The position numbers and the translations under genes are program-made. Below the pieces are notes generated by a model, which did not search any database, was not told where the DNA came from, and saw nothing but the letters and a program-made list of their open reading frames with translations. Positions 7,524 to 15,007 of a stretch of DNA of 22,384 nucleotides are shown in pieces. Each line of letters starts with the position of its first letter. The first letter of the stretch is position 1. Location of the stretch: IMG/VR virus record IMGVR_UViG_3300004448_000480, positions 1 through 22,384 of that record; one strand, written 5' to 3'. This DNA is from a virus.

Positions 7524-8446
7524 GACCTGCTAGTTCCAATAGCCCTAAAAGATGAGGCGGCTTTTTTACCATCCATAATTGCTTGTTGAGCTCTTTCCCG
7601 GTTATCGTCTGGAGTACCTAAAAAGTCATTTTGTCTTGTATTCTTAGGGCCTTGACCACCTAAGCTATCAGCACCTTCTTGTGCCCATTGACCTATAAGA
7701 TCAAGTAGGCCGCCTTGCGATAATTCAATGTTTTGTTCAAGTCTAGCTCTGTCCTGATCATCTAAAGCAAAGTTAAATTTACTATTAACTGTCATACTTT
7801 CTATTTCAAAATCAATGTCGAATGTTCTAAATCCAGAATCAGTATAGTCTAATGACTCTGGAGTAAATGAAGTAATTTGAGGTCTAAATAAAATATACTC
7901 AACACCTCTACCACCATGGTAATTAACTATTCTTATACTTTCGATAAAATGTGTTTCAGCATGTATATCCATACCTGCGTCGTTGCTAGTATATGTGTCT
8001 GCCATAAATGCACTAGGCTTAACTGTAGAGATAGCATTACTTTCCCATTGTTTTGGATCACCATCTCTTTCATTTCCGTCGCCGGTACCTGTTCTATTAC
8101 GGGGATCGTTATATTGAAATGCAAAGTACTTCATGAACAATGTTAACCATTCGTTGCCAATAGTATCTACTACAGTAATACTACAAGGGCCGTAATCGAC
8201 CCCTGTTTGTACTATTCTACGATGATTGTATTGTCTTTTAACTGCTGTTTGAAAAGTGATTTCAGGAATTTTAGCAGTTTGTACTAGTGTACTAATTTGT
8301 GTTCTAAAGACACCGGAATTATCCAAAACTTCTGCAATCTTTGGGTTAAAGTGAAATTCAACGAATCCTTGAAATTTCTGTCTAGGTGGCGTAACGTTAG
8401 GTTTGAACCTATCTGCATTACGCCAATTTCTAAAGAATATTGACAT
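7520..8446 (-). CDS. Second tail-tube-fold protein (gp19/gp54-like)
   Basis: A 308-aa protein following gp19 with a 16-nt gap. The core (about 25-220) reads like the myovirus tube fold: FQGFVEFHF, then a strand-rich stretch with KIPEITFQTAVKRQYNHRR, ITVVDTIGNEW, and later ESIRIVNYHGG and FDIDFEIESM. An acidic Asp/Gly/Asn loop (about 115-130) is inserted. The C-terminal 85 residues are helical and Gln/Asp-rich. T4 has several tube-fold proteins besides gp19 (gp54, gp48, the gp3-type terminator), and this could be the tube initiator gp54. I cannot choose between them. A weak Shine-Dalgarno (TAGGACAA) precedes ATG. Confidence 0.55.
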   Translation of the reverse strand: MSIFFRNWRNADRFKPNVTPPRQKFQGFVEFHFNPKIAEVLDNSGVFRTQISTLVQTAKIPEITFQTAVKRQYNHRRIVQTGVDYGPCSITVVDTIGNEWLTLFMKYFAFQYNDPRNRTGTGDGNERDGDPKQWESNAISTVKPSAFMADTYTSNDAGMDIHAETHFIESIRIVNYHGGRGVEYILFRPQITSFTPESLDYTDSGFRTFDIDFEIESMTVNSKFNFALDDQDRARLEQNIELSQGGLLDLIGQWAQEGADSLGGQGPKNTRQNDFLGTPDDNRERAQQAIMDGKKAASSFRAIGTSRS

Positions 8447-8462
8447 ACTTTATTGTCCTAGA

Positions 8463-9095
8463 TTAACCTAAGGTACTTGAAATAAGTCCTTCAGCTAAAT
8501 CAGTAAACGGATTACCAGTTGTGCCTCTACCTGCTCCAGCATTATCACCTGCTTCATGTAGTGCGTTATCAAATCGTAAAGTTAAAGTAATAATCTGTGA
8601 TTCTGCTGCTGAGTAATCATGATCACCATACGTTACGTTTTGAATAAAGCAACCTTCTAAGTTCCATACTTCAGTAGCCGATGCATTGTCAGTACCATCA
8701 AGTACTTCAATGTTAGTATCAAATTTGAAATCATTTGAAGCGGCTGCTGTAGTTTGCTGATAGTGGTTAACTTGTCGTTGTACTTGGTTACCAACAATTT
8801 TCGCAACACTACTTGTGATATCATCTCTAATGACAACATCAACTGTTTGCCATGTATGCTTACCTTGTAGATATACTTTACTGTTGAAACTATGTATTTC
8901 TACTTCGTCAACACTAACAGAAGGCCTAGTTACACTTTGGATGTTCTGGGTCATTGTAGTGGTATTTTGACTACCTGCAAACGGTGCAATAAAGTTTACA
9001 CGGAATCTGTACTTTAACTTCGGCATCAATATGCCAGCTGCTGACTTGGATGAGTCTGTTAGCGGCACTCCGAATTTATCTTTTGTTACTGCCAT
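8463..9095 (-). CDS. 19: gp19 tail tube protein
   Basis: Forms the stacked hexameric rings of the inner tail tube through which DNA passes. Tube-family segments are YRFRVNFIAPF (29-39), VTRPSVSVDEVEIHSFNSKV (55-74) and CFIQNVTYGDHDYS (149-162), followed by a strand ITLTLRFDNA. At 210 aa it is longer than T4 gp19 (163 aa), with a Gly-rich C-terminal tail. It has its own late motif at 9135-9142 and a strong AGGAG 8 nt before ATG. It is cut off from upstream gp18 by the terminator at 9188-9213, so its level can be set independently. Confidence 0.93.
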   Translation of the reverse strand: MAVTKDKFGVPLTDSSKSAAGILMPKLKYRFRVNFIAPFAGSQNTTTMTQNIQSVTRPSVSVDEVEIHSFNSKVYLQGKHTWQTVDVVIRDDITSSVAKIVGNQVQRQVNHYQQTTAAASNDFKFDTNIEVLDGTDNASATEVWNLEGCFIQNVTYGDHDYSAAESQIITLTLRFDNALHEAGDNAGAGRGTTGNPFTDLAEGLISSTLG

Positions 9096-9114
9096 TTTAT
9101 ATTCTCCTAAAATC

Positions 9115-9128
9115 TATAAATGTTTATA
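9115..9128 (-). promoter_or_regulatory. AT-rich inverted repeat at the 5' end of the gp19 mRNA
   Basis: TATAAA and TTTATA are perfect inverted copies with two bases between. They begin 1 nt after the predicted start of the gp19 late mRNA (9129). All pairs are A-U, so the hairpin would be weak. The same arrangement occurs in the gp18 leader. Confidence 0.4.
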
Positions 9129-9134
9129 TGCTAA

Positions 9135-9142
9135 TATTTATC
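9135..9142 (-). promoter_or_regulatory. Late promoter motif GATAAATA for gp19
   Basis: Followed by TTAGC and a predicted +1 A at 9129. The resulting leader is 34 nt and carries AGGAG at 9108-9104. It lies downstream of the gp18 terminator. Confidence 0.75.
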
Positions 9143-9187
9143 AAAAAGAACACAAAATAGTAAACTCGAGTTTTAATTTAGCCAAAA

Positions 9188-9213
9188 AAAAAGCACTCCG
9201 AAGAGTGCTTTTT
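9188..9213 (-). terminator. Intrinsic terminator with UUCG tetraloop after gp18
   Basis: An 11-bp stem (9188-9198 with 9203-9213) holds a GCACTC/GAGTGC core. In the minus-strand RNA the loop is UUCG closed by C-G, an unusually stable tetraloop, followed by nine U. It starts 20 nt after the gp18 stop and separates the sheath and tube transcripts. Confidence 0.92.
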
Positions 9214-9232
9214 AATTAGTTTAAGTATAAAC

Positions 9233-12040
9233 TTACGCTGTTGAACCCAAAGTATTTTGAATTCTAATCGGAATGTATATAAACTCAACTGCTTTAACAG
9301 GCTGTATAGCGATGTCAATGTGCAATTCGTTTCTATCAATTCTTGCCGGTGTGTTATTTGAACCGTCACATACTGTAACATAATCAAATAATCCACGTTG
9401 TGTAATTAAACCACTTAGTAGTCTATCAACAACACTTTTTGCATTGTTTCTAGTAACACTGTCGTTTGGCTCAAATAAGAACGGCTTAACTGCATCGTCA
9501 AGTTGCTCTCTAAGATAGATAACTAATCTTGAAACATTAACTCTGTCCAACGCACTTGCTGATGGGTTAAGAGTTTTTTGTCCAAATACACTAATGCCTC
9601 TTCCTGGGAATGACGCAATTGGGTTTACCTTGTTTAAGTATAAACCGTCACGTTGTCCTTCATTTAAAGAAACTGGGACGTATTCGCCTTCTGCTGAGTC
9701 TAAGTATCCTACTGATGTAGCATTACTAACTAAACCACGTTGGAAACCAGCCGGTGCAAACCAAGGGAAAGCAACCTGGTCATTGTATGCAAATGTACGC
9801 AATGCCATGTGTGATGCTGGTACTAAAATATTTGTACCATCAGTGTTAGTTGTTAATGCATGAGGATAGTAAACACCTGCCTGAGCACTTGAACTTACAA
9901 GACCGTTTTCACCGTTTTCTACTGCTGTATTAGCATTGGTTGCCCAAGCTGCTGTGCTAGTATTATCGGCTTTTAGTCTAAGTGGAGCGTCAACGATTGC
10001 AAAGACTGTGTCTTTTCTGTCAACACTTAATGCTATCATTTCGTCAGTTAGTTCAGGATATCCTGGAACTGCCACTAAGTTGAAACGGTTTGTTTCGTTA
10101 CGAATAGCATCGTTAGCAGTAATTGCTGCTTGTAATGATTTAGTAACTGCTTTACGTTGTGCTTTTCTTAACAATAAGCCTGTACCGTCTGCTGCGTTGC
10201 CTGAGAATGATACCCAAACATTAGCAGTAACAGAAGAACTTAATGCATAGTTAACACGCCATTCTTTAACATTACCACCCGAAGCTCTGTAGTTCCAGCC
10301 TAACATACCTTGTGGGTATAAAGCTGCACTTGGAGCATCAGCGTCTAATGAAGATGAAGACGATTGTCTAAAGTCATCAAACAATATACCATCTGGTGTG
10401 CTTTGATCAGCAAGATCAACTAGTACCCATTCAGTATCATACTTATAAAGTTTTAAGTTTTCAGTATCTGAGCTGTTTAACCAAACATCGCCAGTTGCTA
10501 AAGATGTAGTGCCGTCGCTTTGTACTGTTGGCTCTGTTGCTTTAGTTTGGAAATCAGTTGTTAAAGTTACCCATGTAGTTCCGTTATGTTCTAGCAAGTC
10601 AATATTGTTAGAACTAATATCAGCATCGTACCATAATGTAGCATTTGCTGTTACACCAACCGGTGCAGTTGCACTTGCAGTATGAGCTGCTAGGCTACGC
10701 TTAAAGTTACTTGTAGTAGCTGCTGCTAAGTTAAGATCACCTAACTGTACAGTAGTTGCTTCTGAACCTGCATTTAATTTAATGTCGTTACCTTTAGCGT
10801 TTACAAAAGTAATTACGCCAGCTTGGTTAGATACAACAATTTCAGTAGCATTAGTTGCTGCTGAAGCACTTGATAAAGCACTTTGAATGTCTGTTACAAC
10901 ATCGTCCATTGAGATATTACCACTTGTTGTACTTGTTACAAATACGTCAATTGGTGTTGCTGAACTATTGATCTGAATTTGGAAAGCTGCGTTAGATGCG
11001 TCTGCTTTAGTATCAGCAATTGCTGTATCAGAAACTGCCGCTGTACTTGTAAGTGTTAATGAACTTTCGCCGTTCCACTTATTTAATCTAAGTGTAGCAA
11101 ATCTTCCAAAGGAATCATCGAATGCATCAAACCAAAACGCACCTGCTACTAATGAGCCTGCTGTTCTATGGTAATCATATGCTTCTTTTGATGTATTAAA
11201 AATTGGAGCATCTTGTGATACAAATTGTCCAGTTGAAGCATTGTATGTTTTAACTTGGATGTTTGCGCCACTGTTAGGTGCTGTTGATTGCATGAACACA
11301 TCACCTGATGTTAAACCACCACCTGATTGTTTTTGTGTTGGAATACTTGTATGAGTTGCCCACTGGAAGTCTGCACTAGATTTAGCACTTGACCATGCAG
11401 ATGAACCTACATTATACCAGTTACCACCAACTTTTTCAAACACTGGAATGAAGTCATTCTGTGTGCCATCTTGTTTTAATGTAACTGCTGCAAATTTGCC
11501 GTTAGTTAAGTAAGATGTCTTAGGTACTGCGTTAGCATATACGTCGTTTTTACCAGTAATTGATACTGCTTGAGTGACCCACTTGCTACCGTCATATTCT
11601 TTAACACCAAATGTAGAACTACCTGTGTCAACCCAAATACTATTGGCTGCTGGTTTTGCTGCAGGTGCTGTTGCACTTGCTTCTAATTGGGATAAGTTTA
11701 CGTCTGCTCTTAGTACATATGCTCTGTTGGATAATCCTAAGAAACTATATGCTGCTGCTAGACCGTATTCGTTTGTTTCGTCTCCGTGAACTGGTGTTCC
11801 ACCGCTTACTTTAAATGATGGGTTACCAAAATTTTGTAGTAATTCACGCTGACTAGTTATATTATATAACTTGTTTGCTGTTGCCTTTGTTGTATAAGCC
11901 GCAGTTGAAGTTCCATCTGGTGCTGTCTTATCTTGTGCTGTTGCAATCACGATAAGAGGAACAGTACCAGCACCTGCAGGTGCGTAGAAACTTTCGTCTG
12001 ATACACTTATATTAACGCCTGGCGATACTAATGTTGCCAT
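9233..12040 (-). CDS. 18: gp18 contractile tail sheath protein, enlarged
   Basis: Polymerises around the tail tube and contracts on infection. The N-terminus (LVSPGVNISVSDES, 4-17; VLRADVNL, 109-116) and the C-terminal third match the sheath family, notably FPGRGISVFGQKTL (811-824), RLVIYLREQLDDAVKPFLFE (838-857) and a final strand VEFIYIPIRIQ. At 935 aa it is far longer than T4 gp18 (659 aa); the extra length lies at about 120-600. That insert holds several Trp-ended repeats: 132-155, 246-274, 299-323, 468-491 and 517-539. It also has a segment at about 352-425 resembling the Flagellin_IN type of domain. Such inserts should sit on the outer face of the sheath. AGGAG lies 8 nt before ATG; a late motif and a 5' leader hairpin precede it. 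Confidence 0.95.
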   Translation of the reverse strand: MATLVSPGVNISVSDESFYAPAGAGTVPLIVIATAQDKTAPDGTSTAAYTTKATANKLYNITSQRELLQNFGNPSFKVSGGTPVHGDETNEYGLAAAYSFLGLSNRAYVLRADVNLSQLEASATAPAAKPAANSIWVDTGSSTFGVKEYDGSKWVTQAVSITGKNDVYANAVPKTSYLTNGKFAAVTLKQDGTQNDFIPVFEKVGGNWYNVGSSAWSSAKSSADFQWATHTSIPTQKQSGGGLTSGDVFMQSTAPNSGANIQVKTYNASTGQFVSQDAPIFNTSKEAYDYHRTAGSLVAGAFWFDAFDDSFGRFATLRLNKWNGESSLTLTSTAAVSDTAIADTKADASNAAFQIQINSSATPIDVFVTSTTSGNISMDDVVTDIQSALSSASAATNATEIVVSNQAGVITFVNAKGNDIKLNAGSEATTVQLGDLNLAAATTSNFKRSLAAHTASATAPVGVTANATLWYDADISSNNIDLLEHNGTTWVTLTTDFQTKATEPTVQSDGTTSLATGDVWLNSSDTENLKLYKYDTEWVLVDLADQSTPDGILFDDFRQSSSSSLDADAPSAALYPQGMLGWNYRASGGNVKEWRVNYALSSSVTANVWVSFSGNAADGTGLLLRKAQRKAVTKSLQAAITANDAIRNETNRFNLVAVPGYPELTDEMIALSVDRKDTVFAIVDAPLRLKADNTSTAAWATNANTAVENGENGLVSSSAQAGVYYPHALTTNTDGTNILVPASHMALRTFAYNDQVAFPWFAPAGFQRGLVSNATSVGYLDSAEGEYVPVSLNEGQRDGLYLNKVNPIASFPGRGISVFGQKTLNPSASALDRVNVSRLVIYLREQLDDAVKPFLFEPNDSVTRNNAKSVVDRLLSGLITQRGLFDYVTVCDGSNNTPARIDRNELHIDIAIQPVKAVEFIYIPIRIQNTLGSTA

Positions 12041-12064
12041 TTTGTTTTCTCCTAATATATTAAG

Positions 12065-12080
12065 ATACGATTGATCGTAT
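12065..12080 (-). promoter_or_regulatory. 5'-terminal hairpin in the gp18 mRNA leader
   Basis: ATACGAT and ATCGTAT are perfect inverted copies separated by two bases. As RNA they fold to a 6-bp stem with a UCAA loop. The first base, A at 12080, is the predicted +1 of the late promoter, so the mRNA would begin with this hairpin. That is a known way to shield 5' ends from decay. Confidence 0.55.
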
Positions 12081-12085
12081 GCACT

Positions 12086-12093
12086 TATTTATC
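12086..12093 (-). promoter_or_regulatory. Late promoter motif GATAAATA for gp18
   Basis: Followed by AGTGC and a predicted +1 A at 12080, giving a 40-nt leader with AGGAG at 12053-12049. It lies in the 104-nt gap between gp1 and gp18. Confidence 0.75.
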
Positions 12094-12144
12094 AGAAATT
12101 GCGTATTATAGGAGTTTATGTAAATTGAAAGGTATTAGGGGATA

Positions 12145-12807
12145 TTATACTAGTTTAAGTGTTTGTTTGAATTCGCCTGTGGACCAGTCTCGAATGTCTT
12201 CTACTTGTTTTGCTAGGTCTTCAATTGTGCCGTTGTTTGTGATAATGTAATCTACTGGATGACCTGCCCAGTTCCATTCGCTTTCGTGTACATCTGCGTA
12301 TTTGGTTTTCATTATCTTGTGGCTAACTGCATTAGTGTGTGCTGTTTTTGCTGTTTCAAACCATTCAGGTAACTCTCCGCGTTGTACCCAAATAACAACT
12401 CCACCCATTTCTTTGATAAGATCTAATTCGTTTTTAAATCTTGCATCACTAATTACAGTACAAGGTGTATCTACATGTTGCTTTCTTATGCGATATTCTA
12501 AACTGTGTAACCAAATGTTAGGATCAAAGTGTGTGCGGAGTACATCTGTGCCTATTAGTTGCAAGGCTAATCGAGGAGTGAAGTTTGGGATACCTAGTTT
12601 GCGACCCCAGTATAGATCTGCTGTTTCACGGAAGTCTCTACTTTCAATAGTATCACCTTCCATTAATTCTCTTTGCCAACCAAATATAGATGCTGATAAG
12701 TCTTTTAACGGGGCTGCAAAACTATCTTCTACACAACCACGTTCTACAAACATGTTTGCTACTGTGCCTTTGCCTGACCCTATTAGTCCAACTAATCCAA
12801 TTATCAT
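12145..12807 (-). CDS. 1: gp1 deoxynucleoside monophosphate kinase
   Basis: Phosphorylates dNMPs to dNDPs with ATP, feeding DNA synthesis. The P-loop GLIGSGKGT (7-15) opens the protein. Further matches to the T4 gp1 family are the LALQLIGTDVLRTHFDPNIW segment (80-99) and the ISDARFKNEL segment (118-127), with the motif DxRFKNE typical of this kinase group. Length is 220 aa against 241 aa in T4. A weak Shine-Dalgarno (AGG in TAGGTTAACAT) precedes ATG. It lies 3 nt after gp13 and upstream of gp18, an odd place for a nucleotide-metabolism gene, and no early promoter is seen. Confidence 0.9.
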   Translation of the reverse strand: MIIGLVGLIGSGKGTVANMFVERGCVEDSFAAPLKDLSASIFGWQRELMEGDTIESRDFRETADLYWGRKLGIPNFTPRLALQLIGTDVLRTHFDPNIWLHSLEYRIRKQHVDTPCTVISDARFKNELDLIKEMGGVVIWVQRGELPEWFETAKTAHTNAVSHKIMKTKYADVHESEWNWAGHPVDYIITNNGTIEDLAKQVEDIRDWSTGEFKQTLKLV

Positions 12808-12810
12808 ATG

Positions 12811-13569
12811 TTAACCTATTACAAATCCTAGTGGGTCACTTCCTTCTTCCATCATGTGAACCGCTTCATTTAATTTCTCAAGTTCTGCTTGAGCTTCTGA
12901 TTTAAGTGCGTCACCGTTGAGTGTAATTGAACCACCTGCGCCTGGTAAGCCCGAAGTATACTTGCTTCTTGCTTCACCTAGCATAAACTTAGATTGTGCT
13001 AGTGAGTATGCACTTAACCAATCACTTGCATAGACATCTTTTAACAGTATCATTTCTGGTACAAAGTTATATACGCCTACTGCTACTTCTTCATTGTGTC
13101 TAACATTTCTTAAAATCTGTAATACTTTACTATTGCGATTCCAAATAAAGTTATATTCGCTTCCAAATATACGACCTACAGTTTCTTTGTACTGTGAGAA
13201 CGCATCGTAAACTGCTAGTCCACCTATTTGTCCTGCCTGCATCATATACATGTTGTTGAATGCAACATCAAACGGGTCAAAGTTTACACCACCGCTGTTA
13301 GTTCCTATGCCTCTACGGTAAAGTCTTCTAACTTCCATTACTTCGTCGGGCAATGTATATTCAGTTACATTTTCTTGTGTAGTAATAAAGATCATACTTT
13401 CTTCTACCGCATTAGAACTAAGTTGTCTATACTTAGCAAATGCTTTGTTGATAGCAACATCGTAATGTTCTCTATCAAGTTCTACATCAACAATACCATC
13501 TGCTAAACGCAGTTTGATTTCGCTAATGAGCTCTTCTCTGTTGCTGTAACCTATTTTATTAATCGCCAT
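12811..13569 (-). CDS. 13: gp13 neck protein
   Basis: Part of the neck ring that closes the filled head and accepts the tail. The N-terminal helices (EELISEIKLRLADGIVDVEL and YDVAINKAFAKYRQL) and the C-terminal region match the T4 gp13 pattern. The C-terminal match is a helix with LGEARSKY, then GSITLNGDALKSEAQAELEK and a final SDPLGFVIG like the PPFGILVG end of T4 gp13. At 252 aa it is shorter than T4 gp13 (309 aa). The late motif lies 5 nt before ATG with no Shine-Dalgarno. Its partner gp14-like is on the opposite strand 4.3 kb away. Confidence 0.9.
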   Translation of the reverse strand: MAINKIGYSNREELISEIKLRLADGIVDVELDREHYDVAINKAFAKYRQLSSNAVEESMIFITTQENVTEYTLPDEVMEVRRLYRRGIGTNSGGVNFDPFDVAFNNMYMMQAGQIGGLAVYDAFSQYKETVGRIFGSEYNFIWNRNSKVLQILRNVRHNEEVAVGVYNFVPEMILLKDVYASDWLSAYSLAQSKFMLGEARSKYTSGLPGAGGSITLNGDALKSEAQAELEKLNEAVHMMEEGSDPLGFVIG

Positions 13570-13574
13570 AATAC

Positions 13575-13582
13575 TATTTATC
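13575..13582 (-). promoter_or_regulatory. Late promoter motif GATAAATA, 5 nt before ATG
   Basis: The minus-strand string GATAAATAGTATTATG is identical over 16 nt to the one before the 419-aa gene at 1834-1849. It lies between the stop of the 378-aa gene and gp13. Confidence 0.7.
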
Positions 13583-13584
13583 TA

Positions 13585-14721
13585 CTAAAAGGCTTTTAAT
13601 ATGATAGTCGTGTCATTAAAACGCCCATTCATTTTAGTATCCGTTGTCGTAAGGTCCTTAAACGCCTTACTAAACTTAGTCCTGGCATTTCCTGTCCAAT
13701 TTTTAATTTGTTCTGCTGGTTTACGCAATGTTTTCTGTACACTCTTAGTAGGATGGAAGTCTTGTAATGTTGTACCTTTAACTGCCATGCCACTTTTTAA
13801 ATCATCTACTACATACATGCCTACTTTACGAGTCTTTGTGTTGTATACCCAAATTTCAGTTGCATCAATTACTTCTGTAGGATTAATACTTGCTATTCCT
13901 AGTGTGCTGTCATTGATTTGAAACTTTAGTTTGTCTACAAGTTTTTCTTTACTTACTTGCTTAGGCTTACGAGTCTTTCTGTTTGCTTTACCTGTTAAGA
14001 TAAATGCATCACAAGCGGCATTAATTTTTTCATATATTGCTACAAAGTCCTTACGCATTTTCTTATCCATAAAACCGTATGCTTCTTTGATATCTTCATC
14101 TTTCCATTCTTGCACTTCTAATGCTTCTGCATACTGATATGTAAAATCATCTTTGATAATCTTAGCATGGTTGGGCTTTACAACACCGCCACCGTACACT
14201 TTCATTTCTGTAAACGGATCAAACTTTTTGAGATCAAAATTACCTGCGGTTAACTCGTCTACATAGCCTTCCCAATTGCCAAGTAAGCCTTCTACTTGCT
14301 CACGCATTCGTTGTTGAATGCTAACTTTGGGTTTGGTATCTTTTGCCTTCTCTTCTTTTTCTTCTATGATGTTTTCGGCTTTGTGTTCCAGTGCAGGAAT
14401 CTTGCTTAACAAATATTCCTTAACATCGTCTGCCATGTAGCCATTTGTCTTGTGCCAGATGTAAGTGTGTTTAGCAAAAGAACTAAACCATACATCAGGT
14501 ACCTTTCTTAATTTTTTAATTAGCTCAGGGTCTAAACCGCTGTCTTTTTCTAACCAAGTAAAGATCGTAGACGCACATTTCTTATCTGCTACTTCGTAAT
14601 GCACAAAGTATTCAAAGTTGCGTACTAGTTTTGTTCGCTCTTCATCTGTTTTAAGTGTATGTATTGTCTGCCACTTAGGTTCGGGCATTAAATATATATC
14701 TTTTTGCTTTCTTCTTGCCAT
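13585..14721 (-). CDS. Unknown basic late protein (378 aa)
   Basis: Not recognised. A Lys-rich soluble protein: a first domain with several Trp and His (about 1-110, with VWFSSFAKHTYIWHK), a charged Glu/Lys linker (about 115-135), a helical middle (IQQRMREQVEGLLGNWEGYV) and a basic tract KANRKTRKPKQVSKEK (about 246-261). A strand-rich C-terminal domain follows (IWVYNTKTRKVGMYVVDD). The charge suggests nucleic acid or capsid contact, but no catalytic motif is seen. The start overlaps the stop of the 75-aa gene by 1 nt (TAATG). It lies directly upstream of gp13 in the late block. Confidence 0.75.
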   Translation of the reverse strand: MARRKQKDIYLMPEPKWQTIHTLKTDEERTKLVRNFEYFVHYEVADKKCASTIFTWLEKDSGLDPELIKKLRKVPDVWFSSFAKHTYIWHKTNGYMADDVKEYLLSKIPALEHKAENIIEEKEEKAKDTKPKVSIQQRMREQVEGLLGNWEGYVDELTAGNFDLKKFDPFTEMKVYGGGVVKPNHAKIIKDDFTYQYAEALEVQEWKDEDIKEAYGFMDKKMRKDFVAIYEKINAACDAFILTGKANRKTRKPKQVSKEKLVDKLKFQINDSTLGIASINPTEVIDATEIWVYNTKTRKVGMYVVDDLKSGMAVKGTTLQDFHPTKSVQKTLRKPAEQIKNWTGNARTKFSKAFKDLTTTDTKMNGRFNDTTIILKAF

Positions 14722-14948
14722 TAGTCACTCTCAATTTCGTAAGGATTATTATATACTTCTTTAACCAATGCTGGCCATTGATTAAATCCAACTATGCTAT
14801 TTTTATCTTTTAACGCATTTTTATCCTTTAGAAATTGAACAATACTAATAATCCCACCAAATTTCCCTGCTTTTTCACCTGCACGAAATGAGAAATAACT
14901 GTTGAGTATTACAAATACTCCAAAAATTATAATTGTAGGTAGGTCCAT
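14721..14948 (-). CDS. Small membrane protein (75 aa)
   Basis: One hydrophobic N-terminal segment (TIIIFGVFVILNSYFSF, about residues 5-21) is followed by a Gly/Lys-rich turn (RAGEKAGKFGG) and an amphipathic, charged tail. Similar tiny one-pass proteins are common and unnamed in T4-like phages; holin or spanin roles cannot be claimed from this. GGAG lies 8 nt before ATG. Translation is linked to the 378-aa gene by a TAATG overlap. Confidence 0.65.
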   Translation of the reverse strand: MDLPTIIIFGVFVILNSYFSFRAGEKAGKFGGIISIVQFLKDKNALKDKNSIVGFNQWPALVKEVYNNPYEIESD

Positions 14949-14965
14949 ATGTTGTTCTCCACTAA

Positions 14966-14986
14966 TAAAAACGCTATTTTAGCATT
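14966..14986 (-). terminator. Possible weak terminator after the radical SAM gene
   Basis: On the minus strand GCTA-AAA-TAGC, with two further outer A-T pairs across a mismatch, is followed by GTTTTTATT. It lies in the 59-nt gap after the radical SAM stop at 15008. The stem is short, so termination would be partial at best. Confidence 0.3.
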
Positions 14987-15007
14987 ATATATCATTGTTG
15001 TCAAGAA

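Noticed and set aside
9594-11789. Several plus-strand open frames opposite gp18
   Set aside because: They mirror the Ala/Thr/Ser-rich sheath codons, lack Shine-Dalgarno sites and have no recognisable domains.
12302-12814. Open frame of 170 codons on the plus strand
   Set aside because: It is antisense to gp1, with no start signal and protein composition typical of a shadow frame; gp1 has clear family motifs.
14984-15004. TTGACA and TATAAT on the minus strand upstream of the 75-aa gene
   Set aside because: The two hexamers are only 9 nt apart, too close for a sigma70 promoter.
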